A stretch of DNA of 64,000 nucleotides from the NCBI GenBank assembly GCA_020746995.1, contig JAGPXD010000005.1, positions 2,666,001 to 2,730,000 of the forward strand, read 5' to 3'. The position numbers and the translations under genes were made by a program. Source of the DNA: Plectosphaerella cucumerina. Taxonomy: Eukaryota; Ascomycota; Sordariomycetes; Glomerellales; Plectosphaerellaceae. Of the stretch, positions 20,901 through 31,949 are shown piece after piece. Positions within the stretch are counted from its first letter, which is position 1. Every line of letters begins with the position of its first letter. The notes under the pieces are model-generated. The model saw only the letters and a program-made list of their open reading frames with translations, was not told the origin of the DNA and ran no database searches.

Positions 20901-23619
20901 TTACGAGTCGTACAGGTCATCATCGTTGCCGGCATCGCCGAAGCTCTGCACCGCGGCGGGACCGGAGCTCTTCATCTGCTGAGCAAAGGCCTCGTAGCGG
21001 CGGATCTCAACGTCCGAGACGGACCTCCTGGCCATCAGCATGGCCTCCTCAAAGTGGCGCTTGGTCAGCTCGGGGACCGGGTCCTCGGCGTCCTCATCCA
21101 TAGCCTCCTCGCCAGCCTCCTCGCGAGCCTTGGTGCGCTCAATGTCGAAGGTGATGGACTCCTTGATGGCGATCTTGACGGCGCGCTGGGTGATGAAGCC
21201 CAGATCGGCACCGGAGAAGCCGTTGGTGCGGGCCGAGATCTCCTTGAGGTCCACGTCGGCGGCGACGGGCGTCTTGCGCAGCTGGGCGCTGAGAATGCTC
21301 AGACGGCCAATCTCGTCGGGGAGGGGCACGTAGATGAGCGAGTCCAGACGACCGGGACGGCACAGGGCGGGGTCAAGCTGCTCGGGCCTGTTGGTGGCAC
21401 CGATGACGAAGACGTTCTTCTTGGAGGTCATTCCGTCCATCTCTGCAAGGGTTGTTAGTCATGTTCAAATTGGGTAAAGTTATGTTTACAACTTACCAGT
21501 AAGGAGCTGGTTGACGACGCGGTCCGAGGCACCGCCGGCATCGCCGACAGAGCCGCCACGAGCCTTCGCAATAGAGTCGAGCTCGTCGAGGAAGACGACG
21601 CAAGGGGCGGCGGCACGAGCCTTGTCGAAGATGTCACGAATGTTGCTCTCCGACTCACCGAACCACATGCTGAGAAGCTCGGGGCCCTTGACGGAGATGA
21701 AGTTGGCAGCGCACTCGTTGGCGACAGCCTTGGCAAGCATCGTCTTACCAGTACCGGGGGGTCCGTAGAACAGGACACCGCGGGACGGGGACATGCCGAA
21801 CTTGAGGAACTTCTCGGGGTGGTCGACGGGGTACTGGACGCTCTCCCTGAGGTCCTGCTTGACCGACTCGAGACCACCGATATCCTCCCAGCGGACGTTG
21901 GGCACCTCGACAACGGCGACCTCGCGGAGAGCCGAGGGGTTGGAGACGCCGAGGGCGAAGCGGAAGTTCTCCATGGTGACACCAAGGGAGTCGAGGACCT
22001 CGGCGTCGATGGTGTCCTCATCAAGGTCGATGAGGTCCATCTTCTCACGAATCTGCTGCATGGCAGCCTCGGAGCAGAGGGCGGCAACATCGGAACCGAC
22101 GTAACCGTGAGTCTCGGCAGCGATCTGCTCCAGGTCGACGTCATCACCAAGCTTCATGTTCTTGGTGTGGATCTGCAGGATCTCAAGACGGCCAGTTGGG
22201 TCGGGGACGCCAATATCGACCTCGCGATCGAAGCGGCCGAAACGACGGAGAGCAGGGTCGATCGAGTTGGGGCGGTTGGTCGCAGCCATGACGACGACGT
22301 TGGAACGGGCCTTCATGCCGTCCATGAGGGTCAGGAGCTGGGAGACGACACGACGCTCGACCTCGCCGTTGGTCTTGTCACGCTTGGGAGCGATGGAGTC
22401 GATCTCGTCGATGAAGATGATGGCGGGAGAGTTCTTCTCGGCTTCCTCGAAGGCCTTACGCAGGTTGGACTCCGACTCGCCGGCCATCTTGGACATGATC
22501 TCGGGTCCGTTGATCAGGAAGAAGAAAGCTCCCGTCTCGTTGGCGACGGCGCGAGCCATCAGCGTCTTACCAGTACCGGGAGGACCGTAGAGCAGGACAC
22601 CGCGGGGCGGCTTGATACCGATGGACTTGAAGAGCTGGGGGTGGCGGAGGGGAAGCTCAACCATCTCGCGGATCTGGGCCATCTGCTTCCTGCAGCCACC
22701 GATGTCGTCATAGCCGACCTCGTTCAGGTTGTTCTCCTCCTCTTCACGCTGGATGGGCTCGCCCTCGCAGTGGATGACGGTGTCCTGTGCGACGATACCG
22801 TACTCGGGGGGATCGACCTCGACGACCTTGAACTCGACTTGCCTCATGCCACCACGGACGATGAAAAGATCGCCCTGGCGCACGGGCCTGTAGGCTTCCC
22901 GGAAGTAGGGAGCGAGGAAGACGTCAAACAGCGAGCCGGTGATACCCTCGACGGTGTCGGCAATGGGCAGCACAGCGATGCGCTTGGCCTGTAGGGAGAG
23001 GCTGGTCAGCGGGAGCACGCAAGGAGAAGCATGGGAAAGAGGAAGGTTCGTACGTATTTGATGTCAGGGCACGGGTGGATGGTGATCATGTCACCGTGCT
23101 TGACGCGGAGGTTGTGGCGCACCACTCGGTTGATGCGAGCGCTGCCATCGTCCAGCTCCTCATCGGCGAGGACGATCAGGACGGTGTCCTTTCTCTTCTT
23201 GCCGCGGACGAGAACGGTGTCGCCGCGGAAGAGCTGGAGAGTCTCCATGGTGGCCTCGGAGAGGGCGATGATGGAGTTGTCGTCGTTGACGGCATCGGTG
23301 ACCCTGAGGATTTGTCAGTCGGTGGCGTTTGGAGGTGGAGATGAGCTGAGGCTCGAGGCAGGACGTACATGAGCTGGTTGGGCTTCTTCTTCTTCTTCAG
23401 GATGGCGGTGGCCGTGTCATCTTGCTGTGATGGATTGTCAGTATCGTCATGATCCCGAGAGGGCAGGATGCGGAAGGAACGAACATCCTTGGGCTCGGCG
23501 CCGGTGTTATCCCTGGAGCAAACAAATATCAGTACGTGATGCGCATTTCGGGATCAGAACGCTCTCGGGGAGACTCACTGCAGGTTCACCTGCTTCTTCT
23601 TCTCCGGCTGGTCCGCCAT
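20901..23619 (-). CDS. cdc48: Cell division control protein 48 (CDC48/p97/VCP AAA+ ATPase)
   Basis: Six coding exons: 23619-23579, 23512-23485, 23424-23369, 23303-23054, 22988-21497, 21442-20901; five introns of 54-66 nt. The protein is 802 aa. CDC48 is a homohexameric segregase that uses ATP to pull ubiquitylated proteins from membranes, chromatin and complexes (ERAD, proteasome delivery) with Ufd1-Npl4 and other cofactors. Visible: Lys-rich N-terminus; N-domain (METLQLFRGDTVL, then GSLFDVFLAPYF); D1 with Walker A GPPGTGKT (about 260-267) and Walker B IFIDEID (about 316-322); D2 with a second GPPGTGKT (Lys at about 540) and Walker B VVFLDELD; tail ending DDDLYDS, including the conserved Tyr of the cofactor-binding tail. 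The tiny early exons and the GTTCGT donor of intron 2 are unusual, but all junctions restore the family reading frame. Confidence 0.97.
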
Positions 23620-24273
23620 GGCGTCCGTTTGTGTGTGATGAGGATGTAGCGGGATGGAGGAAGGTGGTTTGGGGTGAATCGAAAGCGGGCGCGGGTTGCG
23701 TGCGGGTTGAGTTGTGGGAGAGGATTGAATTCCCAGAATCTCGCAGCGCGCTTAAAGATTTGTAGTGAGGCGAATTCCCAAAGGCCGTGGAAGGTTGTAG
23801 AGGCCGGTGGGTTGGAAAGGGAAGGAAGGCGGAGGGTTGTTGTTGGATGGAAGGAAGGTTGATGGGTATTGGGGGAGAGCTGTCCAGAGTGATGAGGCAG
23901 GTCCGACGCCAGGAGGCCAGGCCAGTTCTAGTGTACGGCGGGCAGGTACGGCGCGGCGGTAGCAGGCACACGCAGGCGGTGGTGGCCTGGTGGAGCGGGC
24001 CAATGAGATCATAACGAGGGCCGGAACAAGGATGATACGGGGCATTTTGGCGTTAGGTAAGCCACCCCGGCGTCGCCCCCGTGGCCACAGCTCTCTGATT
24101 CAGGCGCGGGCAGAAGGCATTGGAAGCTTCCACCTCACCGCAGGCAGCCGGTGGCCACGCAAACGGACTGACCCACCGAGCTCACCGAGTTGACTAATCA
24201 CGACAAATCGGCGGGGGAAGCAGGGGAAGCACCCGGGTGGACAACCAATGGGCAAAAAGGCCAAAAAAGAACA
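23620..24273. other. CDC48 promoter region
   Basis: About 650 bases between the CDC48 start and the tRNA. The part nearest CDC48 is pyrimidine-rich when read on the minus strand. No other gene is supported. Confidence 0.55.
24263..24268 (-). terminator. RNA polymerase III terminator of the tRNA-Ser gene
   Basis: A run of six T on the minus strand begins a few bases after the tRNA 3' end, as expected for Pol III termination. Confidence 0.75.
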
Positions 24274-24369
24274 CGACACCTGAGTGATTCGAACACTCGC
24301 GGGCGAACCCAATGGCTATCTCCGCTAACTGGTAGCAGGCCATCGCCTTAACCACTCGGCCAAAGTGCC
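24274..24369 (-). tRNA. tRNA-Ser (anticodon GCT) with intron
   Basis: Read on the minus strand the gene begins GGCACTTTGGCCGAGTGG and ends with GTTCGAATC in the T-loop and discriminator G, a class II serine-type tRNA. The acceptor stem GGCACTT pairs with AGGTGTC (two G-T pairs). The anticodon stem is ATGGC/GCCAT, the loop begins CTGCTA with anticodon GCT (24334-24336 on the plus strand), and about 15 nt (24318-24332) are inserted after position 37, the standard place for a nuclear tRNA intron. A long variable arm (GGGTTCGCCC) follows. It decodes AGC/AGT codons. Poly-T follows. Confidence 0.93.
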
Positions 24370-24569
24370 GAATGACGATGCATTGGTGAAGGGACGAGGT
24401 CTGGGGTGGTTTATATTACATTCTTCAACATCACGACGACACATGTCGCACACCCCGACTCAACACAACTACTCTCGTTAAATGGTTCAATTGATTCCTA
24501 TTGTTTCTTTGGGACACATGAATGAGAAGTCTTCTTGGGTGGCACAAACAAGGCAAACGCAGTAACACA

Positions 24570-25033
24570 TCAGAACGTAAAATCAGGCGCCCGAGAAATC
24601 GCCATCTGCAGAGGCCAAGTCGGCCTCTTCACCCTCCATCCGCCCCTCGATCCCGCCTCAAACTCGACACCCGCCTCCCTGGGCAAGTCGCGCGGCATCG
24701 GCAGAACCTGGAAAGGCGGCTTGTCAAGCTCCCCGAAGCCACGAATCCGCATATCACGGTCAGGCAAGCCCATCATCCTGCGCTCCAGGCGATTGCCGCC
24801 CCATGTAGGAAGCGCCTCATCAGCCCATTCATATGGAGCTGCCGCGACGACTGTGACATCGAACGTATGCCGACGGACCGGGGAGAAGTTCGCTCCATGA
24901 TGACGGAAATGCCTGTAATTATCAGCCGTGCAGACAAATATCCGACACCGAATCGGACATACCCGTCTTCATGCGCCTCGTCCGTGGAGGCAGTGGACCC
25001 CCATTCAACGCTGGTGGAGGAGGCGTAGTTCAT
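24570..25033 (-). CDS. Small hypothetical protein, two exons
   Basis: Exons 25033-24963 and 24912-24570 joined across a 50-nt intron (GTATGT donor, GATAATTACAG end) give 137 aa. The reading frame through exon 2 is open for its whole length, although no ATG marks its beginning, which argues for the splice. The protein has no signal peptide or membrane span; it starts Ser/Thr/acid-rich, continues with a basic RHHGANFSPVRRHTF stretch, and is rich in Pro, Arg and Trp, with a C-terminal WPLQMAISRAPDF segment. I do not recognise a family. Its neighbours are the tRNA-Ser gene and EDC3. It could be a fungus-specific protein; a noncoding origin is not excluded. Confidence 0.55.
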
Positions 25034-25709
25034 CAGTGAAGGTGGTGATCAGGATACTCGACTTGGGATGACACCGAGGATCTGAAGATCTCGAATGTCC
25101 TACATTTCCAAGTTGCCACCCGCGGAGCTTTATAAACTTACTCTTCGCGTTACACTGACAGACTCGCATCCGGCCTCGAACAGGTCGAAAACTGAAGCAG
25201 TCCGCCCACGCGCCTGACTGCGAACCGTGAAAGTGCAAGGCAATCAGGCAGTGCCGCCCCCAACGTCGCCTGACGCTTCACCCACCTACCAGCACCCGCA
25301 TACACGCCGATCAGACTCTGCCTTGGGAGAAATCAGTTGATTTCCAGTCAGCCTGAACACATCAGTTGCTGCTCTTTGCGCGACGATAGGTCCATGTTCA
25401 GTCAGCCTTCATGCAGTGCCGTTGCTTCTGCATCCCGACACAGGCGGCCTCCCTTCACCTCACCGTACCACATCTCCATACTTCATCATACTCAGACCCA
25501 GGCCTCTCGGCCTCATTCATTTTACTACCTCCCTATGCTCGCTCTACGACGAGCTTCCGTCTGCTCATATCAATGCCCCGACGCCGCCGCATGCAAGACG
25601 TGTAAAAGCAAAACAAGCAAGGTGAATCCGCTCCAGGCACGCCGGCCTCTCAAACTCAAACTCAAACAAAAACCGTGAAGAAAAGCTTGCCCGCTCGCCA
25701 TGTCATGTC
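25034..25709. other. Intergenic region upstream of the small hypothetical gene and downstream of EDC3
   Basis: About 0.7 kb. Short plus-strand frames are present but carry no recognisable domain. Nothing else is seen. Confidence 0.5.
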
Positions 25710-27936
25710 TCAATAATCCGCGTCGTCTTCCGACTCGGCTCCGCGGTACCGCATCTCCAGCACCCACTGGTCATCAAAGTCGATGCCCCGTCGCAGCTTG
25801 GTGCCGGCCTTCTTCCACACGGCCGCGCCGAGACCAATGTCCGCGATGAACAGCTTCCAGTCGTCGTCCTCCGCCAGGGGTCCTCCGCGCGCTCCGTTCT
25901 CGAGGCCGTCGTCCGCAGGCGGCGCCATGGCCTCGAGGAGACCTCGCTTCGGCGCGCCCATGGCCACGATGTACCGCGGCTTGACGTAGAGACTGCCTCC
26001 GTCGATGATGCTGACCTTGCCCGTCGAGGGGTCGATGCCGGTGGGCACGTCAACGGCCAGGGTGAAGGCCTCGTTGCGGTTGGCCCACTCGATCAGCTCG
26101 TACACAGTCGTCTGGTCGCCAGTCCGCAGCTCCTCGAAGGAGATGGCGAGGCCCAGCAGCGCGTCGACGATGAGGGTCACCGATGAGGCGGGTGATGCCG
26201 ATGTGTGAGACGCCCTGCGCAGGTGGTCGAAGAGGTCGATCTTGGTGTAGATACGTCCGCCCAGGTTCCTGAACACCCGGATCTGCTGTCGCATGTCCTC
26301 CAGCAGGTCGCGCTCCCGCTCGATACCCACGACGCAGACCAGCAGCTGGACGCCCTTGTTGCGGAGGTGACGAGCCGCAGCCACAGCGCGGATACCGGAC
26401 TTGTTGTTGCCGGCAAGGATGACCACGGTGGCAGCACTGGGCGGCGTCGGTGTCGTCTGGTGGTTGGCGCCTCCCGTTCCGAGCCGAACCTGGATGGCTG
26501 GGTCCTTGAGTGCGACAAGTACAACCTGGGCGATACCGCGTCCTGCATTCTCCGCCATGACGTCCTCGCTCAGACCGATCTCGTTGGCCGCAATGTTCTC
26601 CAGATTAAGCATCTGCAGCGCAGAGACTGTCTCCGCGCGGATACCGGACGGCTGGAGGTAGAAGCCCGGCTGGGCACCCTGTGCCGAGTGAGTCCTGGTG
26701 ATGGGCATGCCTGACGCGCTCGCCTTACGGGATTGCGATCGCTTCGACGCGCCAGGTTTGCTCTCCGTACGGCGCATGCTCTGCGCGCTCCTGACGTCGC
26801 GCCCACTAAGTCGCTCGCCGTTGATCGCGTCGTCCGCCTCGCTGTTCCAGAAATCGTGGGCCGTCTTGGGGATAGCCGGCATGTCCAGAACGTTCTCCGT
26901 GTAGTGCAGGTTCTTGCCGCCTGCCGTACCGGGCTTGGCCAGCCTGTTGTGACCGACGAGGCGATCAGCCTCGCTGACCTTGTCGTCCTTCTGCATCTGA
27001 TCGAAGATTGATCGCTTGTCAAATTTGGCCAGGCCACCCTCAAAGTCGAACTCGCCCATCTCCTCCGTCACGTCCTCGGATGCCCAGCCGTTATCGAGGG
27101 CGCCCTTCTTGCCGGACTGCTTGAGAGCCTTGAACGGTTGGAAGGAGGCGGTGCTCTGCAGGATCGGTGTCTGTCTCCAGCCCTTGCCACGGCCGCCCTG
27201 GCCCGACTGCGAGGGAGATCCTTCAAGGATGGTGTCTTCCTGCAGGCCGCTGATCTTCGAAGCCCTCTGCTGCTTTGACTTCCGGTTGCGCTTCTTAGTC
27301 GCAGTAGTGGGGGTCTCGGGAATGGTAGGCGCAGTGGTATCGGTGTATGCGACGGGCTCGTCATTCACTTGCATCTCTTGGATGTTGCTGGCGAGGATGC
27401 TTGTCGGAGTCTCGGTCCTGGGTGCACCCGTGACGGAAGCTGTGGGCAGCACTGCGGGCTGGCTAGGCTGAGGTCCGGGCAGCTCCACCGGATGAGATGG
27501 GATGGTGTGCACCCTGGCCGAGCTGTTGGTCCGCGACACCGGGGCAGACCTCTTGCCCAGGCTCACGATGGCCGGATCCACAAAAGAAGGCTGCGCGACG
27601 GGGACGGGGGCAGGAGCAGGCGCGGGGGCAGGCGCGGGGGCCATGGCCGGGGCGGCAAAGGTGGTTGGGGGCACCTGTTCCTTATACTCGGCGACGTCCG
27701 CGATATTGCCCGGCTCGAGTGTGAGGCGTGGAATCCACTTGTCGGTGCCGAGGTGGAAGACTGCAATACTTCATCAGCTAATGGCCCATAGGAAGGAAAC
27801 AAAAAAGGAAAGAGCATATCCTACCATTGCTCAGCACCAAGCTCGCGCCGGGCGTGACCTCGCTGACGGTTCCCTTGAGCTGCACGCCCGAAGGGTTCCG
27901 CAGCGTCACCATCATCTGCAGGCCGATGAAGTCCAT
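25710..27936 (-). CDS. edc3: Enhancer of mRNA-decapping protein 3 (EDC3)
   Basis: Exons 27936-27825 and 27760-25710, intron 27761-27824 (GTAGGA donor, GCAG acceptor); 720 aa. EDC3 binds Dcp2 and Dhh1 and scaffolds P-bodies in the cytoplasm. The short first exon encodes the N-terminal LSm fold (FIGLQMMVTLRNPSG, then GTVSEVTPGASLVLSN), which continues into exon 2. Then come an Ala-Pro repeat and Ser/Thr/Pro-rich linker, a basic KKRNRKSKQQR patch, the FDF motif (EFDFEGGLAKFDK, about 274-286), and a C-terminal YjeF_N domain from about residue 405 (VILAGNNKSGIRAVAAARHL, VDVPTGIDPSTG) that dimerises the protein. The ATG at 27936 leaves only MDF before the LSm strand, as in homologues. Family assignment is firm; exact start less so. 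Confidence 0.92.
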
Positions 27937-28933
27937 CTCGACTGTGTCGCGGGGTGCTGCACCACCAATGGAGAAGGTGTTTCTTGCCGCAGGGTGTATG
28001 CGCAGACCCGTCTTGGGGTGGCAAGGGGCGTGCAGTGATTGGGTGGTGTATCGGACGCGAAAGCAGGACGGTCGGGCTGAGGCTCTGCAGGAGGAAGTCG
28101 GTGATATTGAGGAGAGAGCGCGGTCGCTCCTCTTGCGCGTGAAGGGGGAGGGAAGAGGAACCGCGGGAATATCGATTGACGCGGAACGGCGGCGAGGTCG
28201 TTCGGCGGACAGATGTCTGAAGGAGGTGGTCTAGGTCAAGGTCAGGTCAGAGCTCCCCCCCTCCTACGAAACTACGAAAGAGTGACCTTCCTCCTGCCAC
28301 TTCGCTCGCTTCTTTTTTCTTATCGATAAGTGGGCTCATCGTTTTAGCGTGATCCCTTGACGGGAGGCTGTTGGTTGCACCGCAGCGAGACCAGTGCGCC
28401 GGCACGGTCCACATTTAGACCGGACGGACGCTGGGCTGAGGACTGTGGGCGCTGTGGGCGCTGTGGACGCTGAGGGGTGAACGCTGTGCTTCAACCCCCA
28501 GGCGCCTCAGCCCAGGGCGTCCGTCACATCACAGCCGCAGCTAATTTTGGCCCTGTGCTGCCCGAGGTAAGACAGCACACGACCAGCAAGCAGAATGACC
28601 GGCCACATATCGGTATGCCAATGGGAGACTGATGATTCATGTGTGAGATCCTCCCTGCCGGCCCTTTGGAGATCCGTCTTTGATCCCTTCACGACAACAT
28701 CCCATCCTTTGTCATCCCCGTCAATGGCTCGACTTCTTTGTTATCAACAATTCTTGAGGTACACATGGCCGGCCGCCCAGAATTTGTCTCTGGGGGCGAC
28801 TATGCCTACATCTACCTCTGGATATAACCGCCCCAACGACCCGATGTCGCTCCTCTTCCTGAAACGCCTGCCCATGCAAAACACCCATGTTTGATCCTGC
28901 CGATAACCTGTCGTTCCGGGCCTCATCCTGAGT
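27937..28933. other. EDC3 promoter and region downstream of PIF1
   Basis: About 1 kb. A short GCTGTGGGC/GCTGTGGAC repeat (about four units) lies around 28443-28475. Flanking CTGGGCTGAGG and CCTCAGCCCAG copies near 28430 and 28505 form an imperfect inverted repeat. No coding region is supported. Confidence 0.5.
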
Positions 28934-31572
28934 CTATCCATATGCGTGCATCATGGCCAGCTCCTCATCTCCATCCACCTCGATCGACTTCTTCTTCTGC
29001 ACATACGCCGCCATGCTGCTCGCCTCCTTCTCAAACTTGGGCTTGGCGTACGCATACGAGGCTATCGACACTGGCTTCTTCATGTCGGCCTGGTCGATGG
29101 ATGAGAGCTGGTCGTAGAACTGGACAACCCGCTGGTGGGCCATGACTCTGTGCTTCTCGAACCGCAGCACCTGCAGTCCCTGCTGTGTGGTGGCGCGACT
29201 GAGGGCGACGTATGCCTGACCCTTTTCGAAAGCCTTGCCGAGATCGACCTTGACCCTCTCCAGCGTCTGGCCCTGTGCCTTGTGGATCGAGAGCGCCCAC
29301 GCTAGAATGAGGGGCACCTGTAACCGGGACGCCTGAACATCGCCACTAGGGAGCTCGACCTTCCACTCTTCCTGCACGCAGAGAATCGTTCGAGAGGTCG
29401 AGTCAGTGGCCTCAAACTCGACCACCGGGTACTCAGTGGCGCTCCGCTTGGACTTCTCGAGTTCACTGGTCATGGCCCTCATCCGGGCCTTTACAATGCC
29501 CGACTTGTCGTTTTCGTCAAAGTCCAAGTTGCCCTTGATCTCAAACATCTCCTCAGTCGAGAACCCGACGACCTTCCCGACGGAGCCGTTGACGAGCGTG
29601 TCGTCCATGTTCTTGATCAACATGACCTGCGCGCCAACTTTGAGCTCGAGAGACTTGGGCGCCATCATGTTCGCCAAAAGCCTGTCTCTCACGTCGTCGG
29701 GGACCTCTTTCGGGTTGGGGGCATGATCATAGGCGTCGAACCTTCGCGGCTTGCCGGGTAGACCACGGAGGCGCGAGTTGTTCGCATTGTCCACCTCGTA
29801 CCGAGTCGAAAAGAGTTCCGTGGTAGGACCGTCACTTTGGAGTGGCCGAGACATTGACTTGAAGGCCGCCACCGTCTGGTCGCTGATCCGGCCCAGGCGC
29901 ATCTCGTTGAGCATGTTTGCAAAGGCTGTCTCTGTTAGCGAAGGCTCAGGGTGACACGGGGAGAGGGGGACTTGCCTGGGTCTTTCTGACGGAACACCTG
30001 GGTCAGGCCGATGGTATGGTTGATCGATGTGCCCCACGTGCCAGCGTCAAAAGCAAACGTCGACTCCTTCTTCTTCTTGGTCTTGGGGTCCGTCTCCGGC
30101 ACGGGCGGCAGCTGGAAGAAGTCGCCCGTGATAACAAGCTGGATCCCGCCCCAGGGTCTGCCATTGTTGCGCACGGCCCTGCCGACGTGGGACAGCTTGT
30201 CGAAGAGATCGCCGTCAACCATGGAGATCTCATCGATGATGAGCACCTTCGTCTTGAGCCACCTGGTCTTGGCCTTGATGTTTCGGCGGACCTTTTTGAC
30301 CAGTTCGGGCCCCTCCTCCTTCCCGAGACCGATGCCGGCGAAGCTGTGCAGGGTGATGCCGCCAATGTTGCAGGCGGCGAGGCCGGTAGATGCCGTCACG
30401 GCGAGGGAGTCCGGGTTTTTGGCATACTTCTTCTTGAGGGCCTTGATGATGGCCCCCATCAGGAACGACTTGCCCGTGCCAGCGGGGCCGGTGAAGAAGA
30501 CGCTCTTGCCCTGCTGGACAACCATGTCCAGAATTCTCATCTGCTCCCCACTGAGGGTCTTTTCCTTCGGCGCCGAGGATTGATGCGCCCCGATGGTCTC
30601 TTCCATGAGCGCCCTTGCGTCGTCCTCTTCTGGTTTCCTGCCCTGGCTCTTGAGCTGTTTCTTCTGGGCCTTGACGGCGCTGGCGGTGGTGTTCCAGGGT
30701 AACGAGTCGTGGCGGCTCAGCTTGCGGTCACCGCCACCGAATAGGGAATCTAGGCCCTCTTCATCGTCCACGTCGATCGGGTCGTCCTTCCAGCCCTTGG
30801 GGAGGGATCGCTTCTTCGCGGGGGGTTGCTGAGGTGTCTGGAATTGCTCCTGCGGCTCCCGCTTGAGCGAGCTGGTGTTGGAGAGAGTTCGGGACACGGA
30901 CGTGGGGGCGCGGGCCAGGGGATGCGTCATGTGTGATGCTGGTGACGAAGACCAGGGGATGGTAGCCTCGGCCTGGCTGGATGGGGGAAGATGTGTGTTT
31001 GCGAAGGCGGATGGGGGTGCCGGGGGTGGTGGTTTAGGAAGTGTCGGCAGTGCTGCTGGTATCTCTTGGAAGAGTGTGTCGTCGTCGCTGAAGTCGTCTT
31101 CATTGAAGAACACCCCGCTGCTGGATTGGATCGCGGCAGTGGCTGATACATTCAGGGGCTCGTCCTTGAATGAGGAATGGGACTGTGAGTATAGGGAGGC
31201 CATTGACGTGGTCCTCTGGGCCATGCTGTGTAGTCTGCTCGTCATGGTCGGATGTGTCGGAGCCGTGGGCGGAGCTGGTGCGGGCGGGTGACTGGGTTTC
31301 TTGAACGAGTCGATGATAGTCGCGTTGTGGGAAGGTACGGGGCTGCTTGACGGGAAAAGGTGCTTCGCCAAGCTTGTCCGCTGAGGCGGAGGCGGAGGCT
31401 TTGCCTCGTAGTTCTTGTTGGCCCTCCCCAACATCGCTGTTGCTAACGTCGAGTGAGGCTGAGATGATGCGGAAGGCGCATGGAGGGGTGAGCGGGAGAT
31501 GGATCGTGGCAGGCCACGCGAGGCCAGCACGCGGGAGGAAAGAAGAGCGGCGCCGAAAGGGGCAGCAGACAT
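28934..31572 (-). CDS. pif1: ATP-dependent DNA helicase PIF1 (mitochondrial/nuclear)
   Basis: Exons 31572-29976 and 29925-28934; 862 aa. PIF1 is a 5'-to-3' superfamily 1B helicase that unwinds G-quadruplexes, removes telomerase and maintains mitochondrial DNA. The N-terminus (about 1-45) is Ser/Ala/Arg-rich without acids, a mitochondrial presequence by composition; a second in-frame ATG at 31434 (Met47, MLGRANKNYEAK) could start a nuclear form. A long disordered region (basic PPAKKRSLPK, acidic IDVDDEEG) precedes the helicase core: Walker A GPAGTGKS (about 361-368), Walker B LIIDEISMVD, and the C-terminal ALSIHKAQGQTLERV and YVALSRAT motifs. The intron has a GC donor (CAG before GCAAGT) and an AGACAG acceptor; this junction restores DPAFANMLNEMR. 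Without splicing the protein would lack its second RecA half. Confidence 0.95.
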
Positions 31573-31949
31573 AAAAGAAGGTAGGCAAGTACCAGTGTCG
31601 ATTGAGTGAAAAGTGAAGCGTAGCGACTGTCAGGGGTGTCGTCGGCACGTGGTGGTTGGTGATGACCTCGGGAGGGGAGGGGGTGGTGGTTGCTGAACGG
31701 GCAAGCGACCATCACGGGAAAGTTTCACCAACCGCAGTCACTGCTCTGGTCGCGTCGAGGCGCGTCCCACAAGGGTCGAGTGCTTTATCTCTGGGACGCT
31801 AGACCTATCACGGGATGGTGCCCGCGGGGGCATACCGTGCGGATAGCAAAGAGGAACGTTAAAGACTGTACTCGCACTGTACCTCAGAAATCACAACATC
31901 GTATTCTTGAGTAAACATCGCTTTATTCAGATCGCCATATTTCCTCCTG
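31573..31949. other. PIF1 promoter and 3' end of the Gln-rich gene
   Basis: About 380 bases. No other gene is supported. Confidence 0.55.

Noticed and set aside
21819..22994. 391-codon plus-strand open frame across CDC48
   Set aside because: Mirror of the conserved CDC48 exon; Leu/Asp/Gly/Val-rich product typical of antisense frames.
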